A stretch of DNA of 64,000 bases from Trichobilharzia szidati (taxonomy: Eukaryota; Platyhelminthes; Trematoda; Strigeidida; Schistosomatidae): positions 35,400,052-35,464,051 of the forward strand of contig OX235274.1 of NCBI GenBank assembly GCA_944472155.2, read 5' to 3'. Position numbers and translations under genes: made by a program. Numbering within the stretch: position 1 is the stretch's first letter; each line of letters begins with the position of its first letter. The notes beneath the pieces were generated by a model. That model was given only the letters and a program-made list of their open reading frames with translations, searched no databases and was not told the origin of the DNA. Below are positions 1-10,183 of the stretch, piece by piece.

Positions 1-205
1 CAAAACACACCAAGCAGGCCCTACAGTGGAACCAGAATGCGAAACGACGAGTTGGGCGTGTGTCCGCGGGTGACATGGATGAGATGAGAGAGTATAGACG
101 GACAATCTTGGAGCCAGTCAGAGAGGACTGCAGAGAACGGGATAAAATAGAGATGTTCTGTTGAAACCCTATTTTCCAGTGGGATCTTAATAGAATTAAT
201 AATGA
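1..205 (+). mobile_element. RTE-clade LINE, 3' terminal fragment
   Basis: The plus strand encodes a degraded version of the C-terminal tail that also closes the intact RTE copies at 3659-14239: an ARQAL-W-P-KRRVGR block, then a region rich in Arg and Glu ending near 'EMFC'. The intact copies read ARQALEWNPKGKRRVGR at this point. The fragment starts at the window edge, so its upstream part lies outside. Stops and substitutions interrupt it, so it is non-functional. The assignment rests on protein-level similarity to the other copies in this window. Confidence 0.6.
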
Positions 206-1429
206 TGTATGTTGTTTCATCATAACACACCATTTATCTCGTATTAACTGCCTAACCTGTATTTATTTATTTATTTTTATTTATAACAGATATTCTGTCT
301 CCTATTTTCAATGGTCATGTGCTGCACAATACGACAATACCACTCAGATTATTATGGCGTTAACTACTCGATCGGTACTTGATTCTGTTAACGTTAAACA
401 GCCTAGATAAATAGAAGTTAGAAAATTTCCTGGTGCTTTTCATCATTTTTGTTTTACTGCTTGTGTTTCTTTTTTGTTTGTTTACCTGATGATGAAACAT
501 TGAATTTTTTATATTTTGCTCCATTCATCCTGTTGTATTTTCGCCTGTTCTCTGTTTGTGTGCGTGTGTGCGTGTAAGCGCGCGTTGTTCATATATTAAT
601 TAATAATTCGTCAACTTAATCAAATGTCATTCTGAGATTGAATTTCCCGCCAAAAAAAACGTAACACTCTCAGTAACAATTAAAACAAACAAACAACAAC
701 TGTTAATTCAATCATCTCGTGTTTTTTTCTGCTTATGGTGATATTTTAATAAAGTTTTAAAATATTTTTTACTATAATGCAACAATCGTATACTCAATGA
801 AAAACAAAAATAATCTAATCATGATTATTGTTATTATCGAAATTAATTTACCGAGTAAACGGTCATCGTCAACAGCATTGCTTTACCAAGTCTGTCTTAC
901 TCCTAATCCCTTTGTTATGCTTTATTTACGAAAAAAAGAAGAAAAAAAAAAGTAGTGAAGTGAACTCAACTATTTCATCAGTTCTCCTCTTTGATCGACT
1001 ACTGACTGACTAACCTTCAGTGCATCAAATTATCTTTTTTTCTATTGTAACAGGTTGAACAGTCAATAGGGTATCATTACTTTTATATTACAAAAAACAA
1101 AAAGGTTTCTTTTTATGTGTCACCTAATCTCTAATCTTTCTTTCTTTCTTCCTTCCTTCCTTTTATAAAACTGTCAGTTGTTTTTGTGAACAAACCAGCT
1201 CATATTATCTTGTGAGTAAAACAATTTTCAAGATGGCCGTCAATCTCTCCAATTTTAGAATGACTGTAATAGGTTTCCTCCTCATTTTGTTGTTGTTGTT
1301 TCTACATCTCAATCAGTTCAACGCTTACAACTTTGTAGATCCCTCTCTCCCTCTCTCTCTCTAATCTTCCAGTTAATTTTTTGCATTGCCATTGTTATCA
1401 CTGTCAATATTGATTAATATTATTATTGA
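206..1429. other. AT-rich DNA without recognisable gene
   Basis: I see no coding frame or known repeat here. It holds simple sequence: an A-rich tract near 930-952, TTCC/TTTC runs near 1137-1162 and CT repeats near 1338-1362. Short open frames are low-complexity and unsupported. Confidence 0.5.
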
Positions 1430-1757
1430 AGTATCATAGCCGAAGTCATAGTGACCTTGAGCAGCCAATCAGAATCGTTTAAAAAAATGTATTAAAAGAC
1501 ATTACAAACGTGATATTACACTGGATGATAGTTGTCTCTTAATGTTTTGTAAGAATGAATATGTTATATCCCAATAACTCCAGTATAGATTTACTACTCG
1601 GTCTTTACGACACTCATTCATCAAAAAAATCAATAAGAGGGAAGCATGATTTGCTATGGTGTAATGATCTTTTAATATAACGTTATCCTGAAATCTGATT
1701 GGTTTTTTGAAGGTTAGCCACCACCTATTGATTGACCTTGACTTTGGTTATGATACT
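1430..1757. repeat. MITE-like element with long imperfect inverted ends
   Basis: The left end reads AGTATCATAGCCGAAGTCA and then includes GACCTTGAGCAGCCAATCAGA. The right end, read on the opposite strand, begins AGTATCATAACCAAAGTCA, followed by AAGGTCAATC and later CCAATCAGATTT. The two ends are therefore imperfect inverted repeats about 330 bp apart with no coding frame between them. Single-ended matches occur near 43873-43911 and 46250-46300. I could not identify a clean target-site duplication, so the exact ends and the superfamily are open. Confidence 0.45.
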
Positions 1758-3648
1758 TGGACTTGACTGTATTATTATTATTATTTTCGTCATTTATTTT
1801 TCATTTCTCTTTCTGTTACACCTTTTACTTCAGTTTCCTTATTATAATTTGCATTTATCAGTTTCTGTTTTATTATTATTATTATTGTTTTTATTTTTCC
1901 CTTGGATTATTATTATTATTTTACCCGTATTCCCCTATGGTATAGATTAACATTCGTGGCGCGCACATCTACATTTATACATATATATACATAAATCTAT
2001 GTACAGTCTTCTAAGAAAAATCAATATCTTCCTCTCTAGCCTCCTCTTGTCTGCTTCTTCTTTCCATTCGTTTCTGTTATTCATGGCCTAGTCATCTTTT
2101 CAAACGAATAATAATCAATATATATATTGATTTTTAAAGATGCCATGAGCATCGAATGTATTTATCTACGTATATATATACGGCAGAATTCGAACATTAT
2201 ATTCACTTTCATCATTGCTTTATTAACTAAATTTCATCGCGATACTTTGTTGTTTATATTAGTAAATGTGTAGAAATTCAAAAAATAAATGATAGCATTT
2301 GGCGTTTTTGTCATCAGCGTGTGTTGAAGATGACTTCAAAGTAATTTATCTGAACACGGGAAGAGATCAATCAAAATTCAGATTGATTTGGATTACTCTT
2401 ATTTACTGTTTTTACGATGATGACCAGGCGAATGGTATGTTTGTTGATGGACTCTTTTCACAACCAATGCAACAAACACATACACAAAAAACAAACAACA
2501 AACAATAAGGAAGAACTCAACAACTACAAAGCCTTGCATTCTTTTTATTTGATCACTGCACATACGATGTGTATTGTGTATTCATTTATTGAAGAATCAC
2601 ATAAACAAAGAGACAGGAAATAGTTACTCATTTTCTCCCTCTTATAAAACAAGGGAAAAACGCCGAATGAGACAACAACAGCGAAAAATTGAAATGATTT
2701 GATTCTTTCTCTTCTAAAAATTCTTTTTTTTGTTTTGTTTTGTTTTTGAATAGCGAAAATTTCAATCTTAGCCGAAATTCTATGCATACAAATGTGTGTC
2801 TTTTTAAAAGTTTTCTAACTTAACTTTACCCCCACCCACCATCACCACGTGTCCCTTTTCTAAGGTCAATCAATATTTCCCTATAGGCTGAGGATGAATT
2901 CAATTCAATACTGAATTATAAATCTTTGCGTGTCATCTGCATGCGCGTGTATGTCACATCTTTTCTTTTTTATCTATTATCGTCTTTGAAAGCATTCAAG
3001 GTTTCACATACGTCTTTTCTTGTATGTGTATGTGTATGTTTGCATTACACACACACACGTATTGAACATTATTCGTTATCTGGCAACTGACCGACTACTG
3101 TCCATAACTACTACTACAACGAATACTAAAATAATTCATTTCTTTCTTACTCTGAAATCGATTCGTCACGAGTTAAATGATCATCAGTGTGGGTTACAAC
3201 ACACACACTCAGAATTTCGCCTCATTCTTGCTTTCTTCTTCTTCTGTTGTAAATGTCTGACTGTAATATACTACTAATTCTACGAATACTACCGTTGCAC
3301 TACCTACCCTACCCTACCCTAAATTAAATTAATTATAATTCTCTCGTAATTACAAAAACATTGACACATTGAAATTTTTTAAAAAAAAAAACAACTGCCT
3401 AATTAATAATAACATTGTAATCCACATCACATCATTTTAACCTTGATCTAATCTATGTATGAGTGCACTGAGTCATCATTCATCATTGAATTTAGATTGC
3501 ATTGATTGATAAAAAGTTTTCTTTGGTTTTTATTTCTATAAAAGTTAAAGTTTATGTAAAAGTCATCAGTGTTATTACTAATTATTTGATCACGTATCGA
3601 TATCAGTTAGAGATTTATTGTAAAACCAGCATGGAGCACTGGACAGCT
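1758..3648. other. AT-rich DNA without recognisable gene
   Basis: ATT/TTA microsatellite runs dominate 1765-1925 and give rise to spurious Leu/Ile/Tyr-rich frames. A perfect 20-bp palindrome, AATCAATATATATATTGATT, lies at 2113-2132. A short CCCTA run is at 3304-3321. Around 3627-3648 a fragment of the F3 tRNA-like repeat (ending CTGGACAGCT) abuts the RTE array. No gene is supported. Confidence 0.5.
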
Positions 3649-3658
3649 ATTATTATTA

Positions 3659-4450
3659 TTATTGTTCCCTTGGGTTCCTAGTGGAACATAGGGCTTCAAC
3701 TACACGTCTCCACTTGCTTCTGTCTTCTGCTGTACTTTTCACTTGCATCCATGTTAGTCCATACTGTTTCAACTCTTCTTCACACGATCTCCTCCATGTC
3801 ACCCTTGGACGTCCCACTCGCCGCTTCCCTTTCGGGTTCCACTCGAGGGCCTGACGCGCGATGTCACCCAACGGCCTCCTCAGCGAGTGTCCAATCCATC
3901 TCCACTTTCTCCTGCATATTTGTTGGGCGATTGGTTCTTGTTTTGTTTGTTCCCATAGTTTCTTGTTTGTGATTCTTTCCGGCCATCTGATCTTCAGTAT
4001 AGAGCGAAGACAGTTGTTGATAAAGGTCTGCAACCTGTTGAAAATATTCTTGGTGACCCGCCAAGTTTCTGATCCGTAAAGCAAAATTGACTTGACGTTT
4101 GTATTGAAAATCCGAATTTTGTTGTTGATGCTGAGTTGAGTGACGAAGATTTCCAGATTGGTTTCAGGTTGATGAATGTGTTTCTCGCCTTCCCGATTCT
4201 CGATTTGACATCCTCGTCCGTTCCTCCTGTAGTTGAGACAATGCTCCCTAGATAAGTGAATGAAGTAACCTCTTTCAAATCCCTCCCGTTGATGGTGATT
4301 GGCACTGGATGTTGCTGCTGCTGTTGTTGGTTGGTTATTTTCATAACCTCCGTCTTGTCTATGTTCACCTGGAGTCCTGTCTTTGCTGCCAGCTTCTTCG
4401 ACCAGTTTGTCGGTTTTCGCTTGTAAGTCTTCGATTTTGTGTGACATCAA
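3659..4450 (-). pseudogene. RTE 3' reading frame, unit 1 (RT thumb and C-terminal domain)
   Basis: 263 residues starting just after the RT catalytic box (SHKIEDLQAKTDKLVEEA). From GSKDRTPGEHRQ to NLEIFVTQ the frame is out of register with the RT protein: the expected QVNIDKTEVMKIT and SFTYLGSIVSTTGG lie in the neighbouring frame. Register is regained at LSINNKIRIFN and continues through [24 protein letters not shown] and GKRRVGRPRVTWRR to the end. Two small insertions (about four and five bases) explain this, and together they preserve the reading frame. The C-terminal GSETW and RWIGH blocks are typical of the RTE C-terminal region. The frame ends in the conserved CSTR-PREQ stop next to the ATT tail. 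Confidence 0.75.
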
Positions 4451-4457
4451 ACATAAA

Positions 4458-6815
4458 TCATCCAGGCGCGAAATCCAGGTCTTCTAGGTTCTTCACGTCG
4501 GTCCAGGATATCCCTGTCTTCTCGTTTCCCACTGTCTGACGCATAATCCAGTCCACCACAATTAGGAATATCATTGGTGATAATAAGCACCCTTGTCTGA
4601 CTCCTGTGTTTACTCCAAACGCCTCGCTGAGTTTTCCGTTGTGGATCACTTGACATGTGCTGTTGTCGTACAGCTGTTGGATAAGGTTGATGAATATTTG
4701 GGGTACGCCGTAGTACTCGAGTAGTTTCCAAATAACTTCGCGGTCAACGCTGTCGAAGGCCTTCTCAAAGTCTATAAAGTTGAGGTAGAGGTTTGATTGC
4801 CATTCCATGCTTTGTTCGATGATAATGCGTAGAGTTGCAATTTGGTCAGAACATGATTTGCCTTTCCTGAATCCAGCTTGTTCTGGTCGGAGTTCTGTAT
4901 CCAGTGCGTCCTTGATTCTCTCCAGGATGATGCGACTCAGGATTTTACTTGGCGACGACAGGAGCATGATTCCTCGCCAGTTCTTGCAGAGTCCTAGGTG
5001 GCCCTTCTTTGGTAGTTTCACCAGGTAACCTTTCCTCCAGTCAGTAGGCACCTTTCCCTCTTTCCAGATCCTTTGCAATAATGGAGTAAGCATATCTGCC
5101 GTCGTTTCTGAGTCCGCTTTCAGTGCTTCCGGGGGTATTCCATCTGGTCCAGCTGCTTTTCCAGCTTTCAGAAGCTTGATTGCATTCATGACTTCACTTT
5201 TCGTTGGAGGATTGGTGTCAACTTGCAGTTGTGTACGTGCTGTTGTTGGTATTACTGGACGGGTTGTAGGTGGTGGTCGATTCAAGAGTCCTTTGAAGTG
5301 GTCCGCCCATTGTTTAATCTGTCTTTCTTCTTTGGTAATTGGGTTCCCTTGGCTGTCTTTTATAGGTTTCACTTGTGTTGATCTCTTCCCGGATAGAGAC
5401 TTGGTTATCTGATATAGTGTCCTCAGGTCCCTTTTGCCTGCTGCCTTCTCAGCTTCAGTAGCCAGGTTGTCGTAGAATTGTCTTTTGTCCTTCCTGGCAC
5501 TCTTCTTCACTTCTTTGTCTAGTGCTGTGTAAGTTGAGTTCAGCGTCTCTTTCTCTTGTCCATCTTTGCATTGAATCATTTTTTCTTTCACCTTTCTCCT
5601 CTCCTCTATTAGCTTCCAAGTGTCCGTTGAGAGCCATTCCTTGTCTTGTTTCTTCCTTCTTCCTAAAACCGTTGAGCACGTTTCGTTGAAAATTACCTTC
5701 AGAGAGTTCCAGTGGTCTTCCACGGGTGATTCCTCAGTGGTGCCACGTAGTGTTTCCTGCTTTGCTCTGACAGTTGCAGTGAAAATGTCCTGTGTGATTG
5801 TGTCCTTCAGTTTGTGAGTGTTGAACTTGCATTGTGGCCTATCCCCAGGTATCCTCGAGGCTTTCAGCTTCACCTTGAAAGTCCCTTGTACTAGATAGTG
5901 GTCTGAACCCACATCTGCTCCTCTCCTCGATCTTGTGTCCAGTAGGCTCCGTCTCCACTTCCTTGAGATTGAAATGAAGTCTATCTGGTTTTTGGTGTGT
6001 CCATCTGGTGAAATCCATGTTGCCTTGTGTATATCCCTGTGTTTGAACACACTGCCACCAATCACCAAATCATTGAAGGCGCAGAAGTCTGAGAAGAGTT
6101 CGTCATTTTCGTTCATTTCACCGAGGGCCTCACGACCCATGGTGAGTTCTCTTCCTGTATTGTCTCCTCCCAGTTTCGCATTCATGTCGCCCATCAGGAT
6201 TTTGATATCGCTCTTTGGGACGTTGTCCATTACTGTTTGTAGTTGACTGTAGAAGTCCTCCTTCTTCTCATGTTCTGAGGCGTTTGTAGGCGCGTAGCAC
6301 TGAATGATTGTAACCTTTTTTCCTTTTGAGTTGAACCTGGCTGTCATTATCCTGGAGGAGATTGGTTCCCACTGCATGAGAGCTTTAGCCGCTGTTGGTG
6401 ACATCATGATGGCTACTCCCTCGGTGTGCTCGTGATCATCCTCTGGGTGACCGGAGTAGATTATTGTCTCTCCAGTTGATAGTTGGCTCCTTCCACATCC
6501 GTTCCATCTGCTCTCGCAGATTCCCAACACTTCTATTTTATATCTCCTCATTTCTGCGGCTACCTGAGCAGCCTTCCCAGCTTCGTACATTGTACGAACA
6601 TTCCACGTCCCCATCCTTATTTTCGCTTTCATCGAAAGAAGGCACATCGGCTGACTGGCTTCCCGAAGGCTTTCACCAGCCCGCGTCATTTCACTTCCCC
6701 GATTCCAGCGAAAAATAAGGTCACTATTTGTAATTTTAGAATTTTGAATATATTTGTGCGTTGAAGTTTTAGTAGCAATTTGGTTAAGTTTTGGGGGTGG
6801 AGTTGCTAGCACCAC
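4458..6815 (-). CDS. RTE polyprotein, unit 1: AP endonuclease plus truncated reverse transcriptase
   Basis: 785 residues. The N-terminal half is an apurinic-like endonuclease that would nick target DNA. Visible motifs are GTWNVRT with Asn72, ICESRW with Glu101, GDMNAKLGG with Asp210 and Asn212, Asp279 in QIDF, and SDH at 304-306, which is the usual catalytic set. Residues about 535-785 are reverse transcriptase: AAGPDGIPPEALK, WRKGYLVKLPKKG, motif A FIDFEKAFDSVD (Asp682) and motif B GVRQGCLLSP (738-747). The frame ends at FAPG then stop, exactly where motif C (F-A-D-D) should be, because of four extra bases near 4465. The rest of the RT and the C-terminal domain continue in another frame at 3659-4450. 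The protein should be RT-dead unless frameshifting occurs. This unit has one Val fewer than units 2 and 3 near residue 754. Confidence 0.9.
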   Translation of the reverse strand: MVLATPPPKLNQIATKTSTHKYIQNSKITNSDLIFRWNRGSEMTRAGESLREASQPMCLLSMKAKIRMGTWNVRTMYEAGKAAQVAAEMRRYKIEVLGICESRWNGCGRSQLSTGETIIYSGHPEDDHEHTEGVAIMMSPTAAKALMQWEPISSRIMTARFNSKGKKVTIIQCYAPTNASEHEKKEDFYSQLQTVMDNVPKSDIKILMGDMNAKLGGDNTGRELTMGREALGEMNENDELFSDFCAFNDLVIGGSVFKHRDIHKATWISPDGHTKNQIDFISISRKWRRSLLDTRSRRGADVGSDHYLVQGTFKVKLKASRIPGDRPQCKFNTHKLKDTITQDIFTATVRAKQETLRGTTEESPVEDHWNSLKVIFNETCSTVLGRRKKQDKEWLSTDTWKLIEERRKVKEKMIQCKDGQEKETLNSTYTALDKEVKKSARKDKRQFYDNLATEAEKAAGKRDLRTLYQITKSLSGKRSTQVKPIKDSQGNPITKEERQIKQWADHFKGLLNRPPPTTRPVIPTTARTQLQVDTNPPTKSEVMNAIKLLKAGKAAGPDGIPPEALKADSETTADMLTPLLQRIWKEGKVPTDWRKGYLVKLPKKGHLGLCKNWRGIMLLSSPSKILSRIILERIKDALDTELRPEQAGFRKGKSCSDQIATLRIIIEQSMEWQSNLYLNFIDFEKAFDSVDREVIWKLLEYYGVPQIFINLIQQLYDNSTCQVIHNGKLSEAFGVNTGVRQGCLLSPMIFLIVVDWIMRQTVGNEKTGISWTDVKNLEDLDFAPG

Positions 6816-6902
6816 GCCCCAACCCTCCCTCTTTATCCGGGCTTGGGACCGGCTAGAATACTAGTGACCTAGTAATCTAGGCTATTTCTAGCTATTTCAT
6901 CC
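6816..6902 (-). promoter_or_regulatory. 5' leader of RTE unit 1 (same in units 2 and 3)
   Basis: About 85 bp between the first Met and the upstream tail. It is GC-richer than its surroundings and includes GGATAAAGAGGGAGGGTTGG on the minus strand. The same leader is at 10080-10166 and 13344-13430. RTE elements usually have short leaders with internal promoter activity, so a promoter role is inferred and not shown. Confidence 0.35.
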
Positions 6903-6919
6903 TTATTATTATAATATTA

Positions 6920-7711
6920 TTATTGTTCCCTTGGGTGCCTAGTGGAACATACGGCTTCAACTACACGTCTCCACTTGTTTCTGTCTTCTGCAATACTTTT
7001 CACTTGCATCCATGTTAGTCCATACTGTTTCAACTCTTCTTCACACGATCTCCTCCATGTCACCCTTGGACGTCCCACTCGCCGCTTCCCTTTCGGGTTC
7101 CACTCGAGGGCCTGACGCGCGATGTCACTCAACGGCCTCCTCAGCGAGTGTCCAATCCATCTCCACTTCCTCCTGCATATTTGTTGGGCGGTTGGTTCCT
7201 GTTTTGTTTGTTCCCATAGCTTCTTGTTTGTGATTCTTTCCGGCCATCTGATCTTCAGTATAGAGCGAAGACAGTTGTTGATAAAGGTCTGCAACCTGTT
7301 GAAAATATTCTTGGTGACCCGCCAAGTTTCTGATCCGTAAAGCAAAATTGACTTCACATTTGTATTGAAAATCCGAATTTTGTTGTTGATGCTGAGTTGA
7401 GTGACGAAGATTTCCAGATTGGTTTCAGGTTGATGAATGTGTTTCTCGCCTTCCCGATTCTCGATTTGACAACCTCGTCCGTTCCTCCTGTAGTTGAGAC
7501 AATGCTCCCTAGATAAGTGAATGAAGTAACCTCTTTCAAATCCCTCCCGTTGATGGTGATTGGCACTGGATGTTGCTGCTGCTGCTGTTGGTTGGTTATT
7601 TTCATGACCTCCGTCTTGTCTATGTTCACCTGGAGTCCTGTCTTTGCTGCCAGCCCCTTCGACCAGTTTGTCGGTTTTTGCTTGTAATTCTTCGATTTTG
7701 TGCGACATCAA
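6920..7711 (-). pseudogene. RTE 3' reading frame, unit 2
   Basis: 263 residues with the same organisation as the unit 1 frame: thumb start SHKIEELQAKTDKLVEGA, an out-of-register central segment, then the in-register C-terminal domain ([26 protein letters not shown]). It differs from unit 1 at about a dozen residues, for example GGHENN for GGYENN and SIAEDRNK for STAEDRSK. By eye it is identical to the equivalent frames of units 3 and 4. Confidence 0.75.
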
Positions 7712-7718
7712 ACATAAA

Positions 7719-10079
7719 TCATCCAGGTGCGAAATCCAGGTCTTCTAGATTCTTCACGTCGGTCCAGGATATCCCTGTCTTCTCGTTTCCCACTGTCTGA
7801 CGCATAATCCAGTCCACCACCACAATTAGGAATATCATTGGTGATAATAAGCACCCTTGTCTGACTCCTGTGTTTACTCCAAACGCTTCGCTGAGTTTTC
7901 CGTTGTGGATCACTTGACATGTGCCGTTGTCGTACAGCTGTTGGATAAGGTTGATGAATATTTGGGGTACGCCGTAGTACTCGAGTAGTTTCCAAATAAC
8001 TTCGCGGTCAACGCTGTCGAAGGCCTTCTCAAAGTCTATAAAGTTGAGGTAGAGGTTTGATTGCCATTCCATGCTTTGTTCGATGATAATGCGTAGAGTT
8101 GCAATTTGGTCAGAACATGATTTGCCTTTCCTGAATCCAGCTTGTTCTGGTCGGAGTTCTGTATCCAGTGCGTCCTTGATTCTCTCCAGGATGATGCGAC
8201 TCAGGATTTTACTTGGCGACGACAGGAGCATGATTCCTCGCCAGTTCTTGCAGAGTCCTAGGTGGCCCTTCTTTGGTAGTTTCACCAGGTAACCTTTCCT
8301 CCAGTCAGTAGGCACCTTTCCCTCTTTCCAGATCCTTTGCAATAATGGAGTAAGCATATCTGCCGTCGTTTCTGAGTCCGCTTTCAGTGCTTCCGGGGGT
8401 ATTCCATCTGGTCCAGCTGCTTTTCCAGCTTTCAGAAGCTTGATTGCATTCATGACTTCACTTTTCGTTGGAGGATTGGTGTCAACTTGCAGTTGTGTAC
8501 GTGCTGTTGTTGGTATTACTGGACGGGTTGTAGGTGGTGGTCGATTCAAGAGTCCTTTGAAGTGGTCCGCCCATTGTTTAATCTGTCTTTCTTCTTTGGT
8601 AATTGGGTTCCCTTGGCTGTCTTTTATAGGTTTCACTTGTGTTGATCTCTTCCCGGATAGAGACTTGGTTATCTGATATAGTGTCCTCAGGTCCCTTTTG
8701 CCTGCTGCCTTCTCAGCTTCAGTAGCCAGGTTGTCGTAGAATTGTCTTTTGTCCTTCCTGGCACTCTTCTTCACTTCTTTGTCTAGTGCTGTGTAAGTTG
8801 AGTTCAGCGTCTCTTTCTCTTGTCCATCTTTGCATTGAATCATTTTTTCTTTCACCTTTCTCCTCTCCTCTATTAGCTTCCAAGTGTCCGTTGAGAGCCA
8901 TTCCTTGTCTTGTTTCTTCCTTCTTCCTAAAACCGTTGAGCACGTTTCGTTGAAAATTACCTTCAGAGAGTTCCAGTGGTCTTCCACGGGTGATTCCTCA
9001 GTGGTGCCACGTAGTGTTTCCTGCTTTGCTCTGACAGTTGCAGTGAAAATGTCCTGTGTGATTGTGTCCTTCAGTTTGTGAGTGTTGAACTTGCATTGTG
9101 GCCTATCCCCAGGTATCCTCGAGGCTTTCAGCTTCACCTTGAAAGTCCCTTGTACTAGATAGTGGTCTGAACCCACATCTGCTCCTCTCCTCGATCTTGT
9201 GTCCAGTAGGCTCCGTCTCCACTTCCTTGAGATTGAAATGAAGTCTATCTGGTTTTTGGTATGTCCATCTGGTGAAATCCATGTTGCCTTGTGTATATCC
9301 CTGTGTTTGAACACACTGCCACCAATCACCAAATCATTGAAGGCGCAGAAGTCTGAGAAGAGTTCGCCATTTTCGTTCATTTCACCGAGGGCCTCACGAC
9401 CCATGGTGAGTTCTCTTCCTGTATTGTCTCCTCCCAGTTTCGCATTCATGTCGCCCATCAGGATTTTGATATCGCTCTTTGGGACGTTGTCCATTACTGT
9501 TTGTAGTTGACTGTAGAAGTCCTCCTTCTTCTCATGTTCTGAGGCGTTTGTAGGCGCGTAGCACTGAATGATTGTAACCTTTTTTCCTTTTGAGTTGAAC
9601 CTGGCTGTCATTATCCTGGAGGAGATTGGTTCCCACTGCATGAGAGCTTTAGCCGCTGTTGGTGACATCATGATGGCTACTCCCTCGGTGTGCTCGTGAT
9701 CATCCTCTGGGTGACCGGAGTAGATTATTGTCTCTCCAGTTGATAGTTGGCTCCTTCCACATCCGTTCCATCTGCTCTCGCAGATTCCCAACACTTCTAT
9801 TTTATATCTCCTCATTTCTGCGGCTACCTGAGCAGCCTTCCCAGCTTCGTACATTGTACGAACATTCCACGTCCCCATCCTTATTTTCGCTTTCATCGAA
9901 AGAAGGCACATCGGCTGACTGGCTTCCCGAAGGCTTTCACCAGCCCGCGTCATTTCACTTCCCCGATTCCAGCGAAAAATAAGGTCACTATTTGTAATTT
10001 TAGAATTTTGAATATATTTGTGCGTTGAAGTTTTAGTAGCAATTTGGTTAAGTTTTGGGGGTGGAGTTGCTAGCACCAC
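7719..10079 (-). CDS. RTE polyprotein, unit 2: AP endonuclease plus truncated reverse transcriptase
   Basis: 786 residues, nearly identical to the unit 1 protein. It has the same intact endonuclease residues (Asn72, Glu101, Asp210, Asn212, Asp279, SDH) and the same RT motifs A and B. It carries the same four-base insertion that turns motif C into FAPG-stop, near 7726. Differences from unit 1 include NENGELF in place of NENDELF, LYDNGTC in place of LYDNSTC, and three rather than two Val residues before DWIMRQ. The start Met is about 85 bp inside the 5' leader. Later Met residues (43, 62, 68) are also possible starts. Confidence 0.9.
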   Translation of the reverse strand: MVLATPPPKLNQIATKTSTHKYIQNSKITNSDLIFRWNRGSEMTRAGESLREASQPMCLLSMKAKIRMGTWNVRTMYEAGKAAQVAAEMRRYKIEVLGICESRWNGCGRSQLSTGETIIYSGHPEDDHEHTEGVAIMMSPTAAKALMQWEPISSRIMTARFNSKGKKVTIIQCYAPTNASEHEKKEDFYSQLQTVMDNVPKSDIKILMGDMNAKLGGDNTGRELTMGREALGEMNENGELFSDFCAFNDLVIGGSVFKHRDIHKATWISPDGHTKNQIDFISISRKWRRSLLDTRSRRGADVGSDHYLVQGTFKVKLKASRIPGDRPQCKFNTHKLKDTITQDIFTATVRAKQETLRGTTEESPVEDHWNSLKVIFNETCSTVLGRRKKQDKEWLSTDTWKLIEERRKVKEKMIQCKDGQEKETLNSTYTALDKEVKKSARKDKRQFYDNLATEAEKAAGKRDLRTLYQITKSLSGKRSTQVKPIKDSQGNPITKEERQIKQWADHFKGLLNRPPPTTRPVIPTTARTQLQVDTNPPTKSEVMNAIKLLKAGKAAGPDGIPPEALKADSETTADMLTPLLQRIWKEGKVPTDWRKGYLVKLPKKGHLGLCKNWRGIMLLSSPSKILSRIILERIKDALDTELRPEQAGFRKGKSCSDQIATLRIIIEQSMEWQSNLYLNFIDFEKAFDSVDREVIWKLLEYYGVPQIFINLIQQLYDNGTCQVIHNGKLSEAFGVNTGVRQGCLLSPMIFLIVVVDWIMRQTVGNEKTGISWTDVKNLEDLDFAPG

Positions 10080-10183
10080 GCCCCAACCCTCCCTCTTTAT
10101 CCGGGCTTGGGACCGGCTAGAATACTAGTGACCTAGTAATCTAGGCTATTTCTAGCTATTTCATCCTTATTATTATAATATTA

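Noticed and set aside
1732..1950. Leu/Ile/Tyr-rich open frames of 62-72 residues
   Set aside because: They are translations of ATT/TTA microsatellite sequence, with no start context or composition of a real protein.
3301..3321. Telomeric CCCTA run
   Set aside because: Only about three imperfect units, far too short to be a telomere or a fusion site.
4807..6764. Plus-strand frames of 65-103 residues repeated in every RTE unit
   Set aside because: They lie antisense to the endonuclease and RT coding frames and repeat only because the units repeat.
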